From Actinomadura roseirufa (GTDB taxonomy: Bacteria > Actinomycetota > Actinomycetes > Streptosporangiales > Streptosporangiaceae): DNA of 64,000 nucleotides. A model generated the notes under the pieces. It was not told the DNA's origin, made no database searches, and was given only the letters and a program-made list of their open reading frames with translations. A program made the translations under genes and the position numbers. Below are positions 59,901-64,000 of this stretch, piece after piece (position 1 is the first letter of the stretch; each line of letters begins with the position of its first letter). The stretch lies in NCBI RefSeq assembly GCF_900659635.1, contig NZ_CAACVB010000011.1, positions 1 through 64,000 of the forward strand. Reading direction: 5' to 3'.

Positions 59901-60057
59901 CGTTGCCGCGCAGGTCGCCGATCAGCTCGTTGACGCCGGTGCCCGCGTCCCGCCACGCGTCGGCGCAGCGGCGCATCGCCGTCTCGTCGCCCTCGGGCCA
60001 GTCGGAACCGACGATCCACGACAGCCATTTGACGGAGTCCGGTATTTCGAGACCCAC
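53071..60057 (-). CDS. Exported double ADP-ribosyltransferase protein
   Basis: A 2,328-residue protein with a GTG start 8 bases after its WXG100-like partner. Order: export-type helical domain (1-310) like that of the giant protein, Gly/Ser/Pro linker, charged Pro-rich region, inactive caspase-like module (~905-1075), ADP-ribosyltransferase domain 1 (~1076-1335), a ~500-residue Pro/Thr/Ala-rich spacer, an intact caspase-like module (~1850-2015; His 1901, Cys 1939), and ADP-ribosyltransferase domain 2 (~2052-2328). Both transferase domains show Arg-Gly-Leu, an (S)TS-like strand and Q-R-E. It is a polymorphic-toxin architecture. The target proteins are unknown. Two immunity-like genes follow. 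Confidence 0.85.
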   Translation of the reverse strand: MGLEIPDSVKWLSWIVGSDWPEGDETAMRRCADAWRDAGTGVNELIGDLRGNAADVLGVLDSGAADRFRQNIDKWIDADPRMLPKLAEACGELAETLDGGALDIEYAKLMFIALLIVTAVEIAWLIAAAFATFGASTAGIPAVEASAQVTARMIFRSLVERLGRRFMGSVLRGAAFGALQGGGLDLVVQSVQIAQGNRDGVDWTKTGAATFDGALGGAFSGGVGHGLGKIPGVGGPADTALGSLLKGMAREGTSEAIGGAGSTVATAAIHGDPLTWDAIAKGATSGAFGGAVGGGKGGLQEFGAPHPGGDPGAPPPSTGDPAPASPTITPVSDGGGPSSGGGGSTPASGGEPGGSHGGGSGEGGGAGGAHSGSGEGGTYTTGGDSGGSHGGSEGGTHGGGGSSGGAGGGSHSGGGARGGGESAPMNHGGGSDGGVNRIAALLGDGGGTNHGPSLASATPDGSSTPPGGSLGGDLSAYGGAPSVTPGSDGGTPASTPSSGAPSSGASLIGGALMGGAASAGGAPLAGGAPASPGSSGAAPTGGALMGGGPPASGASPTGGAPVSAASSGGSTPSPSGGGRGGPSGTSGPTPGGPTTPGSGSTPSSGAGATPNSGPTSSGRGGGTTITTGGESSNSRHADGTAADAPDALAHPEPEAAGAQPGIVAPVPLPMGPSGGPSGAVPHPGATPSSGTTRRPPEGTSTAPKPPDLASRENIPSDGTRTPGERTDARPEPSPEQPNTPPDPNGVQPTNEPGHFGEDPGTPADPTPDTADPTRTADDEGAPDHADQQPRPGEPENPAPDPAATDDSGTPTSDDRPRTPGEETPRAQDDGQPRKPEDQRTHTPGEDQPRTPDDGRPRTPDEERPRTLEESDRDARPRDDDRPRGEGDPETARDRSGDDGSAMPRGDVPPNLPGPLHEVWRGSQETPSGRTFLDPGDPRRGGARHIAPDPRRFMVSGNGDHGGLIVNGRRLSVSEVADLVRNDPGWDGRDVLMLSDRIGQGDVPARLAQELGVRVIAPTGHIGIDGNGRIGSSGWATHDPAPVPPAGGPVPTPVHPAAGQSLPAHDPRPGHVDPDGVRRFDTDSDGAAYGENHLAHVYNNLPPELQNALRWYTRQSMPNLYLRPGADLAGNLQHLTDEHSRLWHMVQLNDKKVPSLADVERMAARPDLQPHQRDIVNQVLHSPDPGRRLSEMVSAARHRRFLRGYFGEQPTVEAFNRRIGELDRALGQPLPEAVQATRGLHDIDFLRALDGGALAGRDPSWLVGTTQTEPGYMSTSLGENPAVVDNNPFEYRIRINLPEGAHGVWMGTNSIYPDQRELVLPRGTRYQITNVVQTGFDSLGRATWDIHATVLPPGSPGTPGTGAGTTSHAGPSPHPAYTSPATPHGTGPVPNNPYATPTAPAPNPIAGAPAPGIPGTPSPATAPHTPTTGAPSPGPAPHTPTTSPPNSTPNTPAPGVGPAPHAPTTGTPSPSTTPHTTGAPNPGTAAHTPAAGVPGSPSHTPTSGAPNTPHGTAPNPPNPTPAPHAPATGASSPSAAPHTPSAGVPGGASHAPMPGAPSAHHVPATNSPTPHTPPHVPGVAPHTPASGAPGAGPGPHVPLAGAPGTETAPHVPGAAPHHPASNPPATPHDSGPVPHNPYATSPGAGTPPHRPPSTPHHPAGGTSDPGAAPHHPAFNPPTPHGAGPVPHNPYATPPGAGTAPHHPGATPDAPGTRPHTPAAPSPGAAPNVPFTTGPVRPETTPSAPGAPPTHLAHDPAAPPHGAPVADGPSGAPRPGGAGLATTPHGAWSAPLHPGPTPPGGAGAPHTNAPGTNAPGGTTHRRSGPFFEAPHQTSGTPRPDHGHDGGALAHGVPAGLPEHLHDLYRLSERTPGGMSLYGEDDAPMRDLARRVPADPHRFILDAHGGPDGLLAGGRPLSVDDVAELVRHDPTWDGREVLLLSCRTGEGDFAAQLSQRLGVPVTAPTGRAWSDGDGNVYASSGRPGPDGRERPTIPPDGTWHTYHPDGTRTPAGQDGYAPGHESTRDDPDAPRAGAGHAAPRGPDPDADPLPGEVRDGFRRFATNGEGSNYGENHLGRVFHDLPPEQRRAILEYTRHSWPYNDLLRPDGTLDMAQVRQRLAEWHDSVYPGWSLYELTGGRVPTLDDIYDAIGRDDLTPDQERLITEIMDDADPGAALDYHVREGAGDRGLITASFGHWPTPEEFAERVRLMDAALDQPLPEPIEVQRGLQDVNFLPGFDPDNPDGLLGARWTEPGFTSAALGRVPPELNGMRPPVYLHLEVPAGIRALWMGTESVYPTQRELVLARFLTYEITDVRQFGTALHLYARAIPPGD
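54000..54520 (-). other. Intact caspase-like module before transferase domain 2
   Basis: Residues ~1850-2015. It reads LPEHLHDLYRLSERTPGGMS, LDAHGGPDGLLAGGRPLSVD, REVLLLSCRTGEGDFAAQL and LGVPVTAPTGRAW. His 1901 and Cys 1939 are 38 residues apart, as in the intact modules of the giant protein. If active it could cut the protein between or next to the transferase domains. Confidence 0.7.
56060..56860 (-). other. ADP-ribosyltransferase domain 1
   Basis: Begins at VRRFDTDSDGAAYGENHLAH. Catalytic landmarks are the NAD-binding Arg in ATRGLHDIDF (~1236), the STS strand in EPGYMSTSLG (~1271) and the ARTT loop with Q-R-E in YPDQRELVLPRG (~1316). This R-S-E order is that of exoenzyme-type transferases (PF03496-like). 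Gln before x-Glu (QxE rather than ExE) is the form seen in C3-like enzymes that modify residues other than arginine. Confidence 0.78.
56870..57350 (-). other. Inactive caspase-like module before transferase domain 1
   Basis: Residues ~905-1075: NLPGPLHEVWRGSQETPSGR, then SGNGDHGGLIVNGRRLSVSE and DVLMLSDRIGQGD. The fold-defining strands are kept but the Cys position is Asp (LSDR) and the His motif is altered. It resembles modules 1, 5 and 8 of the giant protein. Confidence 0.65.
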
Positions 60058-60065
60058 AGATCAGC

Positions 60066-60368
60066 TCACTTCGGCCTGGAGGCGTCTTCGGCCGCCTTGT
60101 AGGTCCGGGCCATCTGCTCCACGCCCGACTTGATGCCGTCCAATCCCTTGGAGAGCTGGGGGAACATCTTCCGGACGTCGTCGCACGGCCCCTTGTAGCC
60201 CTCTTCGAACTTCTTGCCGGTCGCGTCCCGGCCCCAGCAGGCGCCCTCGGCGGCGAGCGCGGCGTCCAGCCGCGTGAGGATCCCGTCGAGCGCGGCGGCG
60301 CGGTCGTGAAAGCCCTCGCCGGCGCGTTTGAGGGCCTCGGTGTCGACCTCCAGGTACTCCGCCGTCAT
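60066..60368 (-). CDS. WXG100-like secretion partner of the ADP-ribosyltransferase protein
   Basis: A 100-residue helical hairpin protein very similar to its counterpart at 49406: EGACWGRDATGKKFEEGY at the turn and YKAAEDASRPK at the C-terminus, where YKAAE is the YxxxE signal. The ATG overlaps the YbaB-like stop as ATGA, and the stop is 8 bases before the large gene. It probably leaves the cell as a heterodimer with the N-terminal domain of the large protein. Confidence 0.82.
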   Translation of the reverse strand: MTAEYLEVDTEALKRAGEGFHDRAAALDGILTRLDAALAAEGACWGRDATGKKFEEGYKGPCDDVRKMFPQLSKGLDGIKSGVEQMARTYKAAEDASRPK

Positions 60369-60766
60369 CGCGGCGGGATTCCGAGCCGCGCGCGGACGGC
60401 GTCGAGGTCGTCCGGCCGCTCGGGCAGCAGCTTGTCGATGTCGAAGCCCGCCTCGGCGGCGCCCTCCGGCACCATGCCCTCCATCGCGGTGCGCATCTGC
60501 TCGGCGACCTGCCCCGACGCGTCCTTGCACGCCGTCATGATCGCCTCGGCGAGCTCCGCGGAACTGATCTTGCGGTACAGCCGGGGGTCGATGTTCAGGC
60601 TCGTCAGCCGTCCCTGCCGGTCGACCGTCACCTTGACCATGCCGTCGGCGGCCTCGGCCGCCGCCTCGATCGTCTCGAGCCGGGCCTGCATCTCCTGGAT
60701 CTGCTTGCGCGTCTCCTGGTAGGTCTTCATGAGGTCGTCGATATGCGCCTGCCATTCAGCGCGCAC
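60365..60766 (-). CDS. YbaB/EbfC-like protein
   Basis: About 133 residues from a GTG behind AGAGGGG; the open frame extends a further 11 codons but the paralogue at 49708 starts at the matching position. Coiled coil (TYQETRKQIQEMQARLETIE) followed by MVKVTVDRQGRLTSLNIDPR and ISSAELAEAIMTACKDASGQ. It shares roughly three quarters of its residues with the other copy, confirming cassette duplication. Confidence 0.75.
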   Translation of the reverse strand: MRAEWQAHIDDLMKTYQETRKQIQEMQARLETIEAAAEAADGMVKVTVDRQGRLTSLNIDPRLYRKISSAELAEAIMTACKDASGQVAEQMRTAMEGMVPEGAAEAGFDIDKLLPERPDDLDAVRARLGIPPR

Positions 60767-60836
60767 AGGGAACCCCTCTGTTCGTCGGGAGCCGGACACG
60801 CCCGTGACCGCACTCGATCACGAGCGAGGGATTGAT

Positions 60837-60866
60837 TGTTTACATGATGTTCACTCTTCTTTGCAA
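60837..60866 (-). promoter_or_regulatory. Promoter of the ADP-ribosyltransferase cassette
   Basis: Minus-strand TTGCAA (60866-60861) and TAAACA (60842-60837) are separated by 18 bases, the same geometry as the promoter at 50169-50198. Flanking words are partly conserved. Confidence 0.5.
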
Positions 60867-60989
60867 CCTTTCTCGTACTGCTCGTGGTAGGTGGCTTTGC
60901 TTGCTTAAGTGTGGAACACTGCGGGAGGTCTGGAACGGTCCTGTCCGCAGGGGGCGGCGAACGGCGGAAAGGGCGGGGCGCCGCGCGGA

Positions 60990-61105
60990 AGACGAACATC
61001 TGTGATTCCTGCGCGCGGCTGACAACACGCGAATCTCGACGCGTGGACGTCGGCCCGAAGGTGGATTCCCCAGTGCGACGCGTTTCCCTGAACGCGTCCG
61101 GGTCG
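60990..61105 (+). pseudogene. Damaged copy of the CxxC gene at 50312
   Basis: ATCTGTGATTCCTGCGCGCG is followed by ACGTCGGCC, GTGGATTCCCC, GCGACGCGTTTCCC and CGCGTCC in the same order and near-identical spacing as in the intact gene at 50336-50440. Small insertions and deletions break the frame: NICDSCARL is still readable, but the WIPYCDAFPERV part is shifted. It stands at the same place relative to the cassette promoter as the intact copy. Confidence 0.7.
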
Positions 61106-61400
61106 CGTCGCCACCGACCCCGGCGGCTGCTGGGTCGTGGAGACCGACGGCGGCGAGATCGCCGGCCTCGCGGTCGCGCAGAACCGGGGCACCGTCCGGT
61201 ACCTGGCCGTCTTCGGCTTCCTGCCGGACCCAGGGCAAGGGGGTCGGCCGCAGGCTCATCGACGCGGCCCTGGCCCCACGCGGGCGAGCTCGTCCACCTG
61301 ATCTCCTCCAGCCCGCGAAAACCATGTCGGTGGCTTCGGCCGTGGACGAGCCCCCACAGGGGCGGCCCGGAGGGAAGTCGTCGCTCACCCGACCGGGGCG
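61101..61400 (+). pseudogene. Frameshifted GNAT acetyltransferase fragment
   Basis: One frame reads VATDPGGCWVVETDGGEIAG, LAVAQNRGTVRYLAVFGFLP, the central strands of a GNAT fold. After about 61215 the family motif A continues in another frame as QGKGVGRRLIDAAL (acetyl-CoA-binding QxxGxGxx). So a one-base shift split the gene, and the N-terminal part is absent or fused to the damaged CxxC copy. Confidence 0.6.
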
Positions 61401-61453
61401 GTGCGCCGTGACGCGGACGGGCGGTCGCCCGCCCGTCCGCGTCACGCCGCCGG

Positions 61454-62299
61454 TCAGTTCGTGAACAGCATCGTGTTGGTGACCTCCACGCCGAGCTCCC
61501 CGGCGGTGGAGAACACCGAGCCGGTGCGTCCGCCGGTCGGGCCGCCGTGGGACCAGTAGGACTGCGCCCACACGACGTTCGAGCCGCGCGTCCACGTCCG
61601 CGTCCAGTACGCCGGGTTCGCGCGCGGCTGCGGGAGCCGGCTCGCCTCGGACGGCGTCAGCAGCTTCGGCCAGCCGCTCAGGTTCGTGACGTTGCTGACG
61701 CCGTTCGCCGCGGACGGACCGCTGAACTTGGCGATCGAGATGACCGTCATGATCTGCTTGGACGGGTTGGCGTACACCGCCGACGACATGGTCCCGACGC
61801 ACGGGTACGTGCGCAGCGTCGACAGCAGCTTGGGGTTGGCGCGGGTGATGCACGACTCCGTGCGCGTCCCGGCCCGCGTGAACGTGTTGCCCCGCGCCGT
61901 CTCGATGGTCGGCGAGAGCAGGCTCGCGGGGTCGGACGTCGTCCTGCGCGTCGTCGTCGGCAACGGGTTCGTCGTCGTCGCGGTCGGCGGCGTGTACGCG
62001 GGCCGCGAGTACGACGGGAGCACGACGGGATCGTTCCCCGAGTCGTCGTCGCGGAGCACGATGAAGCCGATCACGCCCACCACGGCCATCACGACGACCA
62101 CGCCGATGATGAGCAGCGGCACGAACACGCCGCCGCCGCCACGGCGCGGCGGCGGGAAGCCGGGGCCGCCGGGCATCGGCGGCATGCCCATCGGTGGCGC
62201 GCCCATCGGCGGCGCGGGGGGCGGTGCGGGTGGCACGGCCGGCGGCGGCGGGAAACCCGGCTGGCCGGGGGGTTGTCCGGGCCATTGGGGTGGGTTCAT
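61454..62299 (-). CDS. Proline-rich single-pass membrane protein
   Basis: A 281-residue protein. The cytoplasmic first ~57 residues are almost pure Pro/Gly/Met/Ala (PPPPAVPPAPPPAPPMGAPP); residues ~58-85 are a membrane helix (VFVPLLIIGVVVVMAVVGVI). A Thr/Pro-rich stalk leads to an outer domain of ~150 residues with two Cys (ESCITRANP, TYPCVGTMS) and SAKQ/VWAQSYWSHGGPTGG-type strands. This layout is common for actinomycete cell-surface proteins near type VII substrates. Function unknown; an envelope partner of secretion is a guess. It is divergent from the Gln/Ala-rich gene at 62521. Confidence 0.65.
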   Translation of the reverse strand: MNPPQWPGQPPGQPGFPPPPAVPPAPPPAPPMGAPPMGMPPMPGGPGFPPPRRGGGGVFVPLLIIGVVVVMAVVGVIGFIVLRDDDSGNDPVVLPSYSRPAYTPPTATTTNPLPTTTRRTTSDPASLLSPTIETARGNTFTRAGTRTESCITRANPKLLSTLRTYPCVGTMSSAVYANPSKQIMTVISIAKFSGPSAANGVSNVTNLSGWPKLLTPSEASRLPQPRANPAYWTRTWTRGSNVVWAQSYWSHGGPTGGRTGSVFSTAGELGVEVTNTMLFTN

Positions 62300-62520
62300 G
62301 GTCGCTCCGGGCTTTCATCAGTGCGGGGTGCCGGTCAAGTCCGGCAAGATTAGCGGGCGCCTCGGACGTTTTCAGGGCATAGTGCCTGCTCGCCTCCCTG
62401 CTTACGACGCAAAGCCCACAGGGGAAGCGCCTCCCGCGCCCTGAGAGATGGCTCACTCGTCCATGGGCGGTGCGTCCGATGATGTTGGTCTCGTAGGCTT
62501 GCCGGGGAGAGGGGAGGCAG

Positions 62521-64000
62521 GTGTCCGACTCCAGCTGGCAGCACGCCGTCCTGCGCGACATCGGCGTTTCGCAACGGGGACTCCAGGCACCCGACGCGGC
62601 GTCGCCCGGCCCGGTACAGGACGTCTGGTCCGCCGAACCGCCGCCCCGTCCCGCTCCTGAACGGCCCGCGGCCGAAGCGTCCGCGACCTCTGTCTCGGAC
62701 ACGCCCCCGTCCCCCGCCATCGCACAGAACGCCGAGCCCTCGCCGGACAGCGCCCGCCCGCCCGCGCCGCCCGCCGAGCCGCCGACCGTCCCCCGGCAGG
62801 ACGTGCCGCAGGACCGAGGAGACCACCAGCAACCCGCGCAAGCGGGTAACGCGCCGGACCCCGCAACTCAGCAGACCCTAGGGATAGGTGAAGGCAGGGC
62901 CCCATTCCAGTGGGCCGGCCAGCTACAGGACGCCGCGCCTGGCCCCGCCCCCGAGCAAGACCCCATGGAGGAGGAGACTCCGACTCGGCGGATCAGCGCC
63001 CGAGCGAGCGCAGCGCAACCAAGCCCTGCGCAGGAGTGGGAAAGCCGGCAAGTCGCCGGAGCTCAGCAAGCGTCCCCGCATGACCCGGCAACCCAACAGC
63101 CCGCCGCGCAGGATGCGGTAAGTCCGCAGGCAGGCGGGCAGGAGCACGCCGGGCAGCAGGTGCCTGTACGGGACGCGGCAGTTTGGCCGTCCGCCGCGCC
63201 GGAGCCGGTGGCTCAGGAGAGCGCGGGGCGGGACGGTGCTCCGTCGCAGTGGGCTGGTCCGCGGCACGACCCTGTACCCCAGCAAATTGCCGTGCCGGAC
63301 CCGGCTGCCCGGCAAGCTCCAGCGGAGGACGCCGCAGCTCGGCAGACCGACGCCCGTGTGCCGGCGGCGCGGCAAAGCTCCGCGCAGGATGCAAGTGATC
63401 GGCACATTGCCGGAGCTCAGCAGGTATCGCCTCAGGAGCCTGCCGGACACGAAGCGGTAACCCGGCAGGATGCCGGGCACGCCGCCGCCGGTCCCCCGTG
63501 GACCGACCCGCGACAGGAGGCTGCCGCTCAGCAGGTTGCCGCTCCGGACCCGGGCGCGGAAGACGCGGTAACACCGCAGCCAGCCGAGCAGACGGTGCAC
63601 TCGCCCGCGAGTCAGAGGCAGGACGCGGCAGGTTGGCAGTCCGACGCTCAGTCCGCAGAGCAGCATGGCTCCGCGCCGGATTGGTACGGCGACCAGGTTG
63701 CCGGGTACGAGTGGTCGGCCCAGCAAGGGGCGGCGCAGGTTTCGGCGGCTCAGCAACCCGCCGCGCAGGACGCGATGGCGCAACCCGGTAACGGGCAGGA
63801 TGCTTCACCCCCGCCGCAGCAAGTTGCCCCACCGAATCCAGGAACGCCGCAAACCTCGACAGAGGACGCGGTAGCGCGGCAAGTAGCCGAGCCGGAGCAG
63901 ACAGGACGGCAGACGGCCGCCTGGGAGTCCGCCGTGCCGGACCCGGTGCCTCAGCCAGTGCCGGAGCAAGCTTGGACCGACCGAGACCGCGCCCCGTCCG
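62521..64000 (+). CDS. Start of a long Gln/Ala/Pro-rich protein, runs off the window
   Basis: A GTG with GAGGGGAGG just upstream opens at SDSSWQHAVLRDIGVSQRG, a short ordered-looking head, and the frame stays open for at least 493 codons to the window edge. The rest is low complexity built from short words such as QQVA, QDAV, ARQ and PAAQDA with scattered Trp (WAG, DWYGD). It should be disordered. In several actinomycetes a long disordered N-terminus of this kind precedes a MinD/ParA-like ATPase or an ESX-associated protein, but the folded part lies outside the window so no function can be given. Confidence 0.65.
   Translation, partial: MSDSSWQHAVLRDIGVSQRGLQAPDAASPGPVQDVWSAEPPPRPAPERPAAEASATSVSDTPPSPAIAQNAEPSPDSARPPAPPAEPPTVPRQDVPQDRGDHQQPAQAGNAPDPATQQTLGIGEGRAPFQWAGQLQDAAPGPAPEQDPMEEETPTRRISARASAAQPSPAQEWESRQVAGAQQASPHDPATQQPAAQDAVSPQAGGQEHAGQQVPVRDAAVWPSAAPEPVAQESAGRDGAPSQWAGPRHDPVPQQIAVPDPAARQAPAEDAAARQTDARVPAARQSSAQDASDRHIAGAQQVSPQEPAGHEAVTRQDAGHAAAGPPWTDPRQEAAAQQVAAPDPGAEDAVTPQPAEQTVHSPASQRQDAAGWQSDAQSAEQHGSAPDWYGDQVAGYEWSAQQGAAQVSAAQQPAAQDAMAQPGNGQDASPPPQQVAPPNPGTPQTSTEDAVARQVAEPEQTGRQTAAWESAVPDPVPQPVPEQAWTDRDRAPS

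Noticed and set aside
60840-62720. Minus-strand 626-residue open frame
   Set aside because: It crosses the damaged CxxC and GNAT pieces in antisense and then an out-of-frame shadow of the proline-rich membrane protein, with no own motif.
1-64000. tRNA or rRNA genes, insertion sequences, phage integrase sites
   Set aside because: I found no cloverleaf with a CCA-end pattern, no transposase motifs, and no terminal inverted repeats with target duplications.

Overview
The window is high-GC, densely packed, uses many GTG starts, and carries several families typical of actinomycetes: an MmyB-type HTH regulator, a YtrA-type regulator with its ABC transporter, a CinY-like secreted protein, an XRE-TPR regulator, and WXG100/YbaB pairs beside huge exported proteins. 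It is most likely an actinomycete chromosome. The T7-type secretion partners and giant polymorphic proteins would fit Actinomadura and relatives or Streptomyces, but I cannot name a genus from sequence alone.

Positions 1 to about 17,300 hold ordinary accessory genes. These are a divergent NAD(P)-dependent oxidoreductase and MmyB-like regulator, a DUF1877 protein, an MFS exporter, a Clp-N/HTH regulator with a leaderless promoter buried in twin operators, and a secreted CinY/phospholipase-C-like protein behind a short peptide and a perfect hairpin. Then come a MarR-SnoaL pair, a YtrA-ABC operon, a divergent SDR/LysR pair, an XRE-TPR regulator and small unknown proteins. Several short eroded gene pieces lie between them.

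Positions about 17,400 to 61,000 are two copies of one cassette, both on the minus strand. Each starts at a promoter with a TTGC-type -35 element and an 18-base spacer, then reads YbaB-like gene, ATGA overlap, WXG100-like secretion partner ending in YxxxE, 8-base gap, GTG start of a very large protein, then immunity-like genes. The upstream cassette (60.8-50.7 kb) encodes a 2,328-residue protein with two ADP-ribosyltransferase domains, each preceded by a caspase-like module, followed by two proteins built from repeats of a GYLWAS-type domain. The downstream cassette (50.1-17.4 kb) encodes a 9,987-residue protein of about 1 MDa: the same helical export domain, a Gly/Ser/Pro linker, an HExxH metallopeptidase domain, and 32 copies of a ~170-residue domain. 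By its HG...C motif I read that domain as a clan-CD (caspase/C80-like) cysteine peptidase fold. Fourteen copies keep both putative catalytic residues, six keep only the His, and twelve have lost both, in regular dead/active groupings. YezG-like immunity candidates follow.

Positions 61,000 to 64,000 hold a broken copy of a small Cys-pair gene that is intact beside the other cassette, a frameshifted GNAT fragment, a proline-rich single-pass membrane protein, and the start of a long Gln/Ala/Pro-rich protein that runs off the right end.

My working model is that both giants are type VII (ESX-like) secretion substrates delivered with their WXG100 partners, and that the caspase-like modules serve in processing or in target or partner binding. 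The peptidase reading rests on motif order and spacing alone and needs structure-based confirmation.
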